From contig JACRPZ010000048.1 in the NCBI GenBank assembly GCA_016222905.1, forward strand, positions 1 through 58,225: 58,225 nucleotides of DNA. The letters run 5' to 3'. Made by a program: the position numbers and the translations under genes. Every line of letters starts with the position of its first letter. Position 1 is the stretch's first letter. Below, one piece after another: positions 17,100 through 25,708 of this stretch. Origin of the DNA: Nitrospirota bacterium (lineage in GTDB: Bacteria; Nitrospirota; Thermodesulfovibrionia; UBA6902). The notes below the pieces were generated by a model, which was given only the letters and a program-made list of their open reading frames with translations, ran no database searches and was not told the DNA's origin.

Positions 17100-17585
17100 A
17101 TGAAAATTCTGTGGAATAACAGAGGGTTTTCACTTATCGAACTGTTAATTACTGCTGTAATTATCAATATACTTGCAGGGGTTGCAATAGTTGCCTACAT
17201 CGGCACCCAGGAAAAGGCGCGTATATCACAGGTCATCAGAACTGCAAGCAGCGCAAGCGCTGATCTGCATTTATGGATTAACTCCTCGCTTTCCGATAAA
17301 AAGAATCTTAGGGAGATTGATACGAACCTGGATGGAAAAATTAATTCTTCCGACAAGACAAACGGGGAACTTCTAACTGCCGGGGTTGCAAAAACTTACA
17401 TAAACGCAAGAAGTATTGTTTACAGAGAGCATTCTCCCTGGTTTGATCTTAAGCTATGGAATGAAGACGATCCGCCGACCAACGGCACGATCAGCTTAAG
17501 GCAGCCGTCAAACAATCAATTAATAATTATTGCAAAAGAAAAAAATGGTATTACCGTTTATAAAAATATTATTTTTGCCAACTAA
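17100..17585 (+). CDS. Type IV prepilin-like protein
   Basis: From ATG 17100 this is a 161-residue type IV pilin-like protein. It has a short leader (KILWNNRG), a prepilin peptidase site G/FSLIELL with Glu at +5, and a hydrophobic helix (LITAVIINILAGVAIVAYIG). The globular part includes DTNLDGKINSSDK, which looks like a calcium-binding loop or dockerin-like turn. No other pilus genes are adjacent, so it is a minor pilin, a pseudopilin or an orphan major pilin. Confidence 0.85.
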   Translation: MKILWNNRGFSLIELLITAVIINILAGVAIVAYIGTQEKARISQVIRTASSASADLHLWINSSLSDKKNLREIDTNLDGKINSSDKTNGELLTAGVAKTYINARSIVYREHSPWFDLKLWNEDDPPTNGTISLRQPSNNQLIIIAKEKNGITVYKNIIFAN

Positions 17586-17610
17586 ATCTTTTAACCAAGG
17601 AATCTTAACT

Positions 17611-17635
17611 TTGCCTGCCTTTGAGTAAGGCGGCA
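17611..17635. other. Stem-loop between prepilin and membrane-protein genes
   Basis: TTGCC-t-GCCTT, a short loop, then AAGGC-GGCAA forms a 10-bp stem with one bulge. No T-run follows, and it lies just ahead of the next gene's ribosome binding site. It could be an RNA-stabilising or regulatory hairpin. Confidence 0.35.
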
Positions 17636-17653
17636 AGAACATGAGGTGTTGAT

Positions 17654-18214
17654 ATGGACAATACGGAAGAGAAAGTCTCAGGCGTTTCCCATGATACTTA
17701 CATAGCTCTCATGAATTCAATAACGAACATGGAGGACCGTCTCAGTCGGTCGGACCTGATTAATTTATTCCTCAACATAGTTATACTTCTCTTTGTAGTT
17801 CTTTTGATCTCTTCGCTGGTTCATAAAGTGGATTATTATTTAACATATATAGATTTAGCTTTAATTTTTTCCTGTTTAATGATCGGGATGTCTATTGACG
17901 CTCATTGGGTTGCTTCCGCAATGCGGGCGCAGCTTAAACTGAAACTGCGGTATTTTCAGGCAAGGTCAATGGAACGAATGTTCAATAATACCGGTGAATA
18001 TATATTTTCTGATGAATCTGTCTTTTTTGATCCGAATTTCAGGCAACTTAAGAGCCCTGATAATAAAGAGAGCCTTCAATACCCGACTGCGGGTTTAGCA
18101 AGGATGGATGGATTTATCGGGTCTGCCAAGCCGAGGTACTTTTCATGGATGCTGCCCTGCCTCTTTATTGCTATTTACTGGTTCATATTTTTCGTGGTCT
18201 TGACCAAGGTTTAA
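17654..18214 (+). CDS. Uncharacterised membrane protein
   Basis: This 186-residue protein matches no family that I recognise. It has a charged N-terminus, a first membrane pair (LINLFLNIVILLFVVLLISSLVH and YIDLALIFSCLMIGMSI, residues about 35-100), a middle cytoplasmic part rich in Phe and Tyr, and a last membrane segment (FSWMLPCLFIAIYWFIFFVVL, about 160-183). A GAGGTG ribosome site precedes the ATG. Confidence 0.75.
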   Translation: MDNTEEKVSGVSHDTYIALMNSITNMEDRLSRSDLINLFLNIVILLFVVLLISSLVHKVDYYLTYIDLALIFSCLMIGMSIDAHWVASAMRAQLKLKLRYFQARSMERMFNNTGEYIFSDESVFFDPNFRQLKSPDNKESLQYPTAGLARMDGFIGSAKPRYFSWMLPCLFIAIYWFIFFVVLTKV

Positions 18215-18323
18215 TAGGGAACGCAGATTTATCCGCAAGCAAAACCCGGTCTTTCTTTCTAACCTGAGAAAGTTGTAAAATGACATTCAAACCAAACTCT
18301 AAATTATCATACGGGGGTTTTTA

Positions 18324-19778
18324 TTGGAACTTTACAGAATGACGATTGAAGAATCGAAAGGGGCTATTGATAAAGGCGACATAACCCCTTCAGATTTAAC
18401 AAATGATCTGTTGCAAAGAATCAGTGGGGTTGAAGAGAAGTTAAGGGCTTTTGTAACAGTTAACAGCGAAGAGGCACTTATTCAGGTAAAGATGGCTGAA
18501 GAGCGCCTAAAAAAAGGCGGCAAACAAGCGCTTCAGGGCATCCCGATTGCTGTAAAAGACAATATCTGCACAGAAGGTTTCAGAACCACCTGCTCATCAA
18601 AAATTCTCGAAAATTTCGTTCCTCCTTATGAAAGCACGGTTACAAGAAAACTTAAAGAGAGCGGCTATATATTAATCGGCAAGACGAACCTCGATGAGTT
18701 TGCCATGGGATCATCTACTGAAAACTCTGCCTTTGGCCACACAAGAAATCCTTGGGATATTTCAAGAGTTCCCGGCGGTTCAAGCGGCGGCTCTGCCGCT
18801 GCGGTCGCGGCGGATATGTGTATTGCGGCTCTCGGCTCAGATACTGGAGGCTCCATACGCCAGCCTGCGGCATTTTGCGGTGTTGTTGGACTAAAACCGA
18901 CATACGGCAGGGTCTCGCGTTACGGCCTTGTTGCCTTTGCCTCATCGCTCGATCAGATAGGGCCGATTACAAAAACAGTTAAGGATTCCGCAATCCTGCT
19001 GAATATCATCAGCGGGCATGACCCGTATGATTCTACGTCAGCCAATCTGCCTGTGCCTGACTACACCTCAGTTTTAGGGGAGAGTATCAAAGGAATAAAA
19101 ATAGGCATTCCAAAGGAATTTTTTGCAAAGGGACTGGATAGTGAAGTGGAAGATTCTGTAAAGAAAGCTGTAAAGGAGCTTGAATCTCTTGGCGCTCTGC
19201 CTGTTGAAATATCACTGCCTCATACAGAGTATGCAGTGGCGGTCTATTATATTCTTGCAACTTCCGAGGCTTCATCCAACCTTGCGCGGTATGACGGCGT
19301 AAAATACGGTTTGCGGGTTGAAGGGAAAGACCTGCTTGATATGTATATGAAGACAAGAGAGGCTGGTCTCGGGGCTGAGGTAAAGAGGAGGATAATCCTC
19401 GGAACGTACGCCCTGTCGTCAGGATATTATGACGCCTTCTACAAGAAAGCCCAGCAGGTGAGGACGCTCATAAAGCAGGATTTCGATAAAGCGTTTGAAA
19501 AAGTTGATGCCATAGTTACGCCGACAACTCCTACTCCCGCTTTCAAAGCAGGGGAAAAGACTAATGACCCTCTTCAAATGTATCTTGCCGACATCTTCAC
19601 TATTTCCGTAAACCTCGCAGGTGTGCCGGGAATTTCAATCCCTTGCGGTTTCACTTCGAATAATCTGCCGGTCGGGCTACAGATAATCGGAAAGCAGTTT
19701 GATGAAGAAATGATTTTGAAAATTTCATATGCTTATGAGCAGTCAACTAATTGGCATAAGAAAAAGCCACCGTTGTAA
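18324..19778 (+). CDS. gatA: Asp-tRNA(Asn)/Glu-tRNA(Gln) amidotransferase subunit A
   Basis: GatA is the glutaminase subunit of the enzyme that converts misacylated Glu-tRNA(Gln) or Asp-tRNA(Asn). The 484-residue amidase shows the Ser-cisSer-Lys triad: the lysine in [13 protein letters not shown] and the serines in [33 protein letters not shown]. The start is TTG 18324 behind a GGGGG ribosome site. It is followed 11 nt later by gatB; gatC is not in this cluster. Confidence 0.96.
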   Translation: MELYRMTIEESKGAIDKGDITPSDLTNDLLQRISGVEEKLRAFVTVNSEEALIQVKMAEERLKKGGKQALQGIPIAVKDNICTEGFRTTCSSKILENFVPPYESTVTRKLKESGYILIGKTNLDEFAMGSSTENSAFGHTRNPWDISRVPGGSSGGSAAAVAADMCIAALGSDTGGSIRQPAAFCGVVGLKPTYGRVSRYGLVAFASSLDQIGPITKTVKDSAILLNIISGHDPYDSTSANLPVPDYTSVLGESIKGIKIGIPKEFFAKGLDSEVEDSVKKAVKELESLGALPVEISLPHTEYAVAVYYILATSEASSNLARYDGVKYGLRVEGKDLLDMYMKTREAGLGAEVKRRIILGTYALSSGYYDAFYKKAQQVRTLIKQDFDKAFEKVDAIVTPTTPTPAFKAGEKTNDPLQMYLADIFTISVNLAGVPGISIPCGFTSNNLPVGLQIIGKQFDEEMILKISYAYEQSTNWHKKKPPL

Positions 19779-19789
19779 AAGGATAATAA

Positions 19790-21220
19790 ATGCAATATGA
19801 AGCTGTTATAGGTCTTGAAATACACGCGCAATTAATGACGGAGTCGAAGATGTTCTGCGGGTGTTCGGCAAAGTTCGGCTCGGAGCCGAATACTCAGACC
19901 TGTCCGGTGTGTATCGGGATGCCCGGAGTTCTGCCGGTGATGAACAGGAAAGCGATTGAATATGTAATAAAGACAGGGCTTGCCGTGAATTGCGACATCG
20001 CCCCGCACAGCAGGTTTGCGAGGAAGAATTATTTCTATCCCGACCTTCCCAAAGGATACCAGATAAGCCAGTATGAACTTCCAATATGCGAACGCGGTTT
20101 TGTTGAGATTATTGTGAACAGCGAAAAAAAGAAGATAGGATTGACGAGGATTCATCTTGAGGAAGACGCGGGAAAGAATATCCACGAAGGCGCAGAAGAT
20201 TACAGTTTTGTAGATTTAAACCGCGCTGGTACGCCTTTGATGGAGATTGTCTCTGAGCCGGACATCCGCACTCCGCAGGAAGCCGCTGAGTACGTAAAGA
20301 AGTTAAGGGCGATCGTGCGCTATCTTGGAGTGTGTGACGGGAATATGGAACAGGGTTCTCTGAGATGTGACGCAAATGTATCTGTCAGGCCGACGGGACA
20401 GAAAGAATTCGGCACAAGGACTGAGATCAAGAACATGAACTCTTTCAAATATATTGAGAAGGCGCTTGAGTATGAGATAAAGAGGCAGGTAAAGCTGTTG
20501 AATGATGGCGGAAGGATCATTCAGGAGACGAGGCTCTGGAATACGAACAAAGGGATCACGGAATCCATGCGCTCAAAAGAAAAGGCGCATGATTACAGAT
20601 ATTTCCCTGACCCTGACCTTGTGCCTGTTGAGGTTAATGATAAGTGGATTGAAGAGATAAGGTCTCAGCTTGTTGAGCTTTCTGATTCGATACGGCAGAG
20701 ATTTGTCAGTCAATACGGTCTTCCCGTACAAGATGCGGATTTACTGACATCTGAAAGATCAATTGCAGAATGGTTTGAAGAGGCTGTGAAACTCGGCGGC
20801 GAACCGAAAACCGTTAGCAACTGGATGATGGGCGAGTTTATGAGACTTCTCAATGAAGAAGGCAAGCAGATTGAGGAATCCTCTCTAAAGCCGGAACACA
20901 TAGTCGGCTTATTAATGCTGATAGATAAAAATGTAATCAGCGGGAAGATCGCAAAAACTGTTTTTGAAGAGATGTATAAAACCGGCAACGCCGCAGACGT
21001 TATTGTCAAAGAAAAAGGGCTCGTTCAGGTAAGCGATGAATCAGAGATTGAAAAGGCAGTGGATGAAGTGCTTGCAAACAGCCCGGATGAAATTGAACGC
21101 TTCAAGGCAGGAGACGCAAAGTTGATGGGATTCTTTGTCGGACAGATAATGAAGATTACAAAGGGCAAGGCGAATCCTAAGGTTGTAAATGAATTACTGA
21201 GGAAGAAGCTTATAATTTAA
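19790..21220 (+). CDS. gatB: Asp-tRNA(Asn)/Glu-tRNA(Gln) amidotransferase subunit B
   Basis: GatB binds the misacylated tRNA and activates its acyl group as a phosphate. The 476-residue protein starts [23 protein letters not shown] and has zinc-site cysteines (CGC...CPVC), [52 protein letters not shown] and a C-terminal YqeY-like tail with [23 protein letters not shown] precedes the ATG. It forms an operon with gatA. Confidence 0.97.
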   Translation: MQYEAVIGLEIHAQLMTESKMFCGCSAKFGSEPNTQTCPVCIGMPGVLPVMNRKAIEYVIKTGLAVNCDIAPHSRFARKNYFYPDLPKGYQISQYELPICERGFVEIIVNSEKKKIGLTRIHLEEDAGKNIHEGAEDYSFVDLNRAGTPLMEIVSEPDIRTPQEAAEYVKKLRAIVRYLGVCDGNMEQGSLRCDANVSVRPTGQKEFGTRTEIKNMNSFKYIEKALEYEIKRQVKLLNDGGRIIQETRLWNTNKGITESMRSKEKAHDYRYFPDPDLVPVEVNDKWIEEIRSQLVELSDSIRQRFVSQYGLPVQDADLLTSERSIAEWFEEAVKLGGEPKTVSNWMMGEFMRLLNEEGKQIEESSLKPEHIVGLLMLIDKNVISGKIAKTVFEEMYKTGNAADVIVKEKGLVQVSDESEIEKAVDEVLANSPDEIERFKAGDAKLMGFFVGQIMKITKGKANPKVVNELLRKKLII

Positions 21221-21296
21221 TCCACAGATTACGCAGATTGCACAGATTAGGAAAAAAGTTTTAAAAAATCTGTGTTAATCTGAGTCATCTGCGGAT
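21221..21296. repeat. CACAGATT palindromic repeat
   Basis: Units CACAGATT-ACGCAGATTG-CACAGATT are followed by an inverted set (AATCTGTGTTAATCTG...ATCTGCGGAT), giving a 76-bp near-palindrome that fills the space between gatB and the regulator gene. It is the uninterrupted form of the repeat split at 7957-8194. Confidence 0.75.
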
Positions 21297-21308
21297 GATT
21301 CAATTCTT

Positions 21309-22679
21309 ATGGAAAAGATCCTCGTAGTTGAAGACAAAGAGTCTATGGCGCAGATGCTCAAGGAGACGCTTGAGCTTGAGGGGTACGAGGTTGTCATTGC
21401 AAAGGACGGCGCGGAGGGGATAAGGGTTATCAGAGAGAATAAGATTGACCTTGTCCTTACTGACCTGAGATTACCAAAAAAGGATGGGATAGAGGTTCTC
21501 AAGGCATCGAAAGATGAGACCCCTTTGATTCCTGTAATTGTCATGACAGCATTCGGCTCTGTTGAGACTGCCGTCAATGCCATGAAGCTGGGCGCTTATG
21601 ATTTCATCACAAAACCTCTTGATACAGACCATCTCCGTCTGCTCATAGAGAGGTCGCTGAGAAACCGGAGGCTTGCTACTGAAAACCTGCTCTTGAAAGA
21701 TGCCTTGTCACAGCGCATCGGGATGCCGAAGATCATAGGGAAAAGCCCGAAGATGCTCAGCGTTGCCGAGAATATCCGGAAGGTCGCTCCGACAAAATCC
21801 ACTGTTTTATTGCTTGGAGAATCAGGCACCGGCAAAGAACTATTTGCAAGGGCTATTCATGAATTGAGCCCGAGGAAAGAAGATCCGTTTGTCACGATAA
21901 ACTGCGCCGCGATTCCGCGGGAGCTTCTTGAATCCGAGCTCTTCGGCTATGAAAAGGGGGCGTTTACAGGAGCCGGCGACAAAAAATTGGGCAAATTTGA
22001 GCTTGCAAACAAAGGCACAATATTCCTTGATGAGATCGGCGAAATGGATATCGTCCTTCAATCAAAAGTCTTAAGGGCATTGCAGGAGGGAGAGATAGAG
22101 AGGGTTGGAGGCACGAAACCCATTAGAGTGGATATCAGGATAATCGCCGCCAGCAATAAGAACCTTGAAGCGTCTGTTGCCGAGAAGACATTCAGGGAAG
22201 ACCTTTTCTACAGATTGAGCGTCTTCCCATTAACAATTCCTCCATTAAGGGAGAGGAAAGAGGATATCCCTGCTCTGGTTGAGCACTTCATCGCCAAATA
22301 TTCTCTTGAGATGAACATTCCCAAAAAGAACATCTCTCAGGACGCAATAGATCTTCTAATGAGTTATTCATGGAAGGGGAATGTAAGAGAGCTTGAGAAT
22401 GTTATAGAGAGGGCGCTGATACTATGCGATGGGGATACAATAGCAGAGAAGGAATTAAGATTGAACCCTTCAGGATATGCTGATTCAGGGCTTGAAACCA
22501 TTCCCCTTGATGGAACTCTTGATGACTCCGCAAAAGCAGCTCTCAGGATAGCAGAGTCTAAAAGGATAAAAAAGGCTCTTGAGGATACGGGCGGCAACAA
22601 GAGCAGGGCTGCTGAGATACTCAAGGTCAGCTATAAGACTCTTCTTACAAAGATCAAGGATTACAGGATAGAGGACTGA
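21309..22679 (+). CDS. NtrC-family sigma54-dependent response regulator
   Basis: This 456-residue protein has three domains. Residues about 1-120 form a receiver domain with the phospho-acceptor D52 (LVLTDLRLPKKDG). Residues about 145-375 form an AAA+ domain with Walker A GESGTGKE, the sigma54-contacting GAFTGA loop (near 217-222) and Walker B IFLDEIGEMD. The end is a Fis-type helix-turn-helix (NKSRAAEILKVSYKTLLTKIKDY). It activates sigma54 promoters when phosphorylated. No histidine kinase is next to it, so it is an orphan and its targets are unknown. Confidence 0.94.
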   Translation: MEKILVVEDKESMAQMLKETLELEGYEVVIAKDGAEGIRVIRENKIDLVLTDLRLPKKDGIEVLKASKDETPLIPVIVMTAFGSVETAVNAMKLGAYDFITKPLDTDHLRLLIERSLRNRRLATENLLLKDALSQRIGMPKIIGKSPKMLSVAENIRKVAPTKSTVLLLGESGTGKELFARAIHELSPRKEDPFVTINCAAIPRELLESELFGYEKGAFTGAGDKKLGKFELANKGTIFLDEIGEMDIVLQSKVLRALQEGEIERVGGTKPIRVDIRIIAASNKNLEASVAEKTFREDLFYRLSVFPLTIPPLRERKEDIPALVEHFIAKYSLEMNIPKKNISQDAIDLLMSYSWKGNVRELENVIERALILCDGDTIAEKELRLNPSGYADSGLETIPLDGTLDDSAKAALRIAESKRIKKALEDTGGNKSRAAEILKVSYKTLLTKIKDYRIED

Positions 22680-22701
22680 GAAATTAGCGGCTGGGTAACT
22701 T

Positions 22702-23334
22702 TTATATATTCCTTGACGGGCAGATGTCGTAAAGAACGCATTCTTTGTGCATAGGCTTATTCGCCTGACACACATTCCTGCCGTGAAATATCAGAAGATG
22801 CGAAATATTGGACCATTCTTTCTGCGGCGTTACAGCCATTAAATCTTTTTCTATCTTTACCGGGTCTTCGTTCTCTGTAATTCCGAGCCTCTGAGAAAGC
22901 CTTCTCACATGCGTATCTACAGCGATTCCCTCATTGATGCCATATATGTTGGAGAGTATGATATTTGCTGTCTTTCTTGCAACCCCCGGCAAAGCCGTCA
23001 GCTCGTCCATAGTCTTTGGAACCTTTGAATTGAACTTTTCCGTTATCATCTTCGCTGATGCCTGAATGTTCTTTGCCTTGTTCCTGTAAAAATTTATCGA
23101 GCTTAGGTCCTTCTGGAGCGTGTCAAGATTGACATTCGCGTAGTCTTTAATGGATTTGTACTTTTTAAATAGTTTTTCAGTGACTTTATTAACATGCGCG
23201 TCCATCGTCTGCGCGGAAAGGATAGTCGCGGCGAGTAGTTCAAAGGGGCTGCCGAAATTAAGGGCTGTCTTAGGCTCAGGGTATTCTTTCTTCAGCAGCT
23301 TTAAGATTTCCGATATCTGTTCTTTAGCGTTCAT
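22702..23334 (-). CDS. nth: Endonuclease III
   Basis: Nth removes oxidised pyrimidines and cuts the abasic site. The 210-residue protein has LLAATILSAQTMDAHVNKVT, the helix-hairpin-helix LPGVARKTANIILSN with the catalytic lysine, and the catalytic aspartate in AVDTHVRRLSQRLG. The iron-sulfur loop is unusual: CQANKPMHKECVLYDIC reads C-x6-His-x2-C-x5-C, so the second of the four cluster cysteines is histidine. It is convergent with the NtrC gene. Confidence 0.94.
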   Translation of the reverse strand: MNAKEQISEILKLLKKEYPEPKTALNFGSPFELLAATILSAQTMDAHVNKVTEKLFKKYKSIKDYANVNLDTLQKDLSSINFYRNKAKNIQASAKMITEKFNSKVPKTMDELTALPGVARKTANIILSNIYGINEGIAVDTHVRRLSQRLGITENEDPVKIEKDLMAVTPQKEWSNISHLLIFHGRNVCQANKPMHKECVLYDICPSRNI

Positions 23335-23423
23335 GAGTTCTCCCGTTTTACACCTTTATGGGCCAGATGCCACAAATTCCCTGTTGTAACACAAAGGGCA
23401 ACAATAAATGAACCTCGCATCAA

Positions 23424-24701
23424 TCAGAAAATTCTTTTAAGCACGAGCACCGCGTTAACCCCACCGAAACCGAAAGAGTTTGTTATCGCAATATTTATAT
23501 CTTTCTTGATAGCTGAAGTTGCATGATTGAGGCCGCAATCAGGATCCGGATTGTCAAGATTGATTGTTGGGATTATAATTCCTCTCTGTATTGAAATAGC
23601 GGTTACCGCAGCCTCGACAGCTCCGGCAGCGCCTAACATGTGGCCGAGCATGGATTTGCAGGAGCTTACATAAATATCATCTGCTCTTTTGCCAAAGACT
23701 TTTTTTATAGCCTCTGCCTCAGCTATATCTCCGAGCACAGTTGACGTGGCATGCGCATTAATATAGTCAACTTCATCCGTCGTAATGTCGGCGTCATTGA
23801 GCGCCTTGATAATTGCGGCAGCCTCGCCTTCGCTGTCAGGCTTTGTCTGATGAAACGCGTCTGAAGATGTGCCGTATCCTGCAAGTTCCGCATAAATTAG
23901 CGCGCCTCTTTCAAGCGCATGATTCATTTCTTCAATCACGAGGACTCCCGCCCCTTCGGAAACCACGAAACCGTCTCTGTCTCTGCCAAAAGGCCTGCTC
24001 GCCTTCTCCGGATCATGGTTCCTTCCTGACAGAGCGCCGGATGCTGCATATCCTCCGACAGCCAGTCTGCAAACAGGAGCTTCGGCCCCGCCTGCGATCA
24101 CGATATCAATATCACCGTTTTGTATCATCCTGAAAGCTTCGCCGATCGCATTGGTCCCTGAAGCGCATGCTGTTGATATTCCAAGGGAAGGCCCTTTTAT
24201 GCCTAATCTCATAGAAATATATGAAGATGCCATATTTATAGTGCTTGCCGACATTAAGTAAGCTGAAAAATGCCTGCCTTTTAAGAGATTATCGCCAAGC
24301 GCTTTCTCCATACTCGTAATTCCCCCCCTGCTTGAGCCGATGATAATGCCGGCAGAAGCGGGTTCGCAGTTTGAAATTCGGAGTTCATGGTCTCTTTCTG
24401 ACCCCTGACCCCTGACCCCTGACCCCTGACGTATTATCCCTGCGTCTTTCGCTGCCATCAGTGCCGCTGCAACCGCATAATGAATAAAAGGATCAAGCCG
24501 TTGAATATCTTTTTTTGAGATATATTCTTCAGGAGAGAAGTCTTTCAGTTCTCCCGCGATACGGCTTGTCAATCCAGAGGGATCGAATTTTGTTATCTGA
24601 CTTATTCCGGTAATCTTTTCAGTCAGATTGTCCCACGTGGTTTCGATATTATTGCCAAGAGGTGTTACCGCGCCAATGCCTGTGATTACAACACGTCTCA
24701 T
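23424..24701 (-). CDS. fabF: 3-oxoacyl-ACP synthase II
   Basis: FabF elongates fatty acids. The 425-residue protein has the catalytic cysteine in GISTACASGTNAIGEA (near residue 180) and both histidines in NAHATSTVLGDIAEAEA and SMLGHMLGAAG, plus the terminal NSFGFGGVNAVLVL. Between KDAGI and AGIIIGSSRGG lies an insertion of about 27 residues encoded by a repeat-rich stretch (24361-24432), in what should be a surface loop. Apart from this insertion it looks like a functional enzyme. Confidence 0.95.
   Translation of the reverse strand: MRRVVITGIGAVTPLGNNIETTWDNLTEKITGISQITKFDPSGLTSRIAGELKDFSPEEYISKKDIQRLDPFIHYAVAAALMAAKDAGIIRQGSGVRGQGSERDHELRISNCEPASAGIIIGSSRGGITSMEKALGDNLLKGRHFSAYLMSASTINMASSYISMRLGIKGPSLGISTACASGTNAIGEAFRMIQNGDIDIVIAGGAEAPVCRLAVGGYAASGALSGRNHDPEKASRPFGRDRDGFVVSEGAGVLVIEEMNHALERGALIYAELAGYGTSSDAFHQTKPDSEGEAAAIIKALNDADITTDEVDYINAHATSTVLGDIAEAEAIKKVFGKRADDIYVSSCKSMLGHMLGAAGAVEAAVTAISIQRGIIIPTINLDNPDPDCGLNHATSAIKKDINIAITNSFGFGGVNAVLVLKRIF
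24361..24432. repeat. In-frame insertion with 7-bp tandem repeat inside fabF
   Basis: The unit TGACCCC is repeated four times, plus a partial copy, at about 24400-24430. It adjoins a short stretch (24361-24398) that is also out of place relative to FabF homology. The block keeps the fabF frame and encodes QGSGVRGQGSERDHELRIS. Because the unit is 7 bp, gain or loss of one unit would frameshift fabF. Confidence 0.75.
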
Positions 24702-24794
24702 AACAGATTATATTAGCACAAGTTAATTTATAGGGCAGGATTCGCTGCTATTGTTTTATGTGAAATTTTCTCTGCAAGAGGTTATTATACAACC

Positions 24795-25211
24795 ATGAAT
24801 AAGATTGAAGATCCTGCTTTGCTGTTTAATAAAGGATTTAACTGAGCGCAGTCAATATTAGCGGCTTATGGAGCTAAGCTGGGGCTTGATTATGAAACAG
24901 CAGTGAAGATTGGAAGCGCGTTCGGCGGAGGCATGGGCGAGGTATGCGGCGCGGTGACAGGCTCGCTTATGATCATTGGATTAAAGTATGGCAGCGCTGA
25001 CGCCGAAGGTTCAAAAGCAAAGACTTATGAGCTTGCCGAAAAGTTCACAAAAGAATTCAAGGTGGGGCACAATACCATCATTTGCAGGGAGCTTTTAGGT
25101 TTTGAGATTGGTTTGAAAAAGGATTTAGACCCTGATGAGCGGATGATTATTTCTGAGCGGTGTCCAGTATATGTAAAGGCTGCCGCTGATATTTTAGAGG
25201 AGATAATATGA
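24795..25211 (+). CDS. C_GCAxxG_C_C-family redox protein, probable selenoprotein
   Basis: Read from ATG 24795, the frame gives [16 protein letters not shown], then TGA (codon 17), then [53 protein letters not shown] and [18 protein letters not shown]. This is the family's usual cysteine pattern with the first cysteine (FNCAQ/FNCSQ) replaced by TGA. A hairpin with a GG-containing loop follows the TGA, so selenocysteine insertion is likely, giving a 138-residue protein. Downstream of the TGA the first in-frame start would be GTG 24903, which would lose the conserved helix. The stop overlaps the moaC start (ATGA). The family is thought to be redox-active; substrates are unknown. Confidence 0.8.
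24862..24881 (+). promoter_or_regulatory. Putative bacterial SECIS element
   Basis: CGGCTTA (24862-24868) pairs with TAAGCTG (24875-24881), including one G-U pair, around the six-base loop TGGAGC. The loop begins 23 nt after the TGA codon and its second and third bases are GG, which fits the known rules for bacterial SECIS hairpins that bind SelB. Confidence 0.65.
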
Positions 25212-25681
25212 AGAAACTTACCCATATTGACAATGAAGGCCAGGCAAAGATGGTAGATGTCGGAGCTAAACCGGCAACTCAGAGGGAGGCAACCGCAAGA
25301 GGCGCTGTCTATATGAAGATGGAGACTCTCCGCCTTATTACTAATAAAAAGATTGCTAAAGGTAATGTGTTTGAAATCGCAAGGCTTGCCGGCATTATGG
25401 CGGCAAAGAGAACTTGCGAGCTAATACCGTTATGCCATCAGTTGAACCTCACCTCCGTCTCAGTGGATTTAGATATTGACAGGAGAAAGAATAAGGTTGA
25501 TATCGAGGCAAAGGTAAAATGCACAGGCCAGACGGGCGTTGAGATGGAGGCGCTTACCGCGGTCTCGGTTGCAGCACTCACTATTTATGATATGTGCAAG
25601 GCAGTGGATAAGGCTATGGTTCTCTCTGATATTATGCTTATTGAAAAACGCGGCGGTAAGAGCGGGGAATGGAAAAAATGA
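25208..25681 (+). CDS. moaC: Cyclic pyranopterin monophosphate synthase
   Basis: MoaC forms cyclic pyranopterin monophosphate in molybdenum cofactor synthesis. The 157-residue protein has [47 protein letters not shown] and [32 protein letters not shown]. It overlaps the selenoprotein stop by four bases, so the two are coupled. No other moa gene is present. Confidence 0.96.
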   Translation: MKKLTHIDNEGQAKMVDVGAKPATQREATARGAVYMKMETLRLITNKKIAKGNVFEIARLAGIMAAKRTCELIPLCHQLNLTSVSVDLDIDRRKNKVDIEAKVKCTGQTGVEMEALTAVSVAALTIYDMCKAVDKAMVLSDIMLIEKRGGKSGEWKK

Positions 25682-25708
25682 AATGTCAGGCTTTGTTTTT
25701 TTCTCTTT

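Noticed and set aside
24399-24432. Short direct repeats in fabF as a CRISPR array
   Set aside because: The unit is 7 bp and contiguous, without spacers, and lies within a coding frame.
24843-24845. TGA as evidence for a recoded genome (TGA = Trp or Gly)
   Set aside because: Many genes in the window end in TGA with no read-through homology, and Trp is encoded by TGG throughout. The single TGA sits at a known Cys/Sec position with a hairpin.
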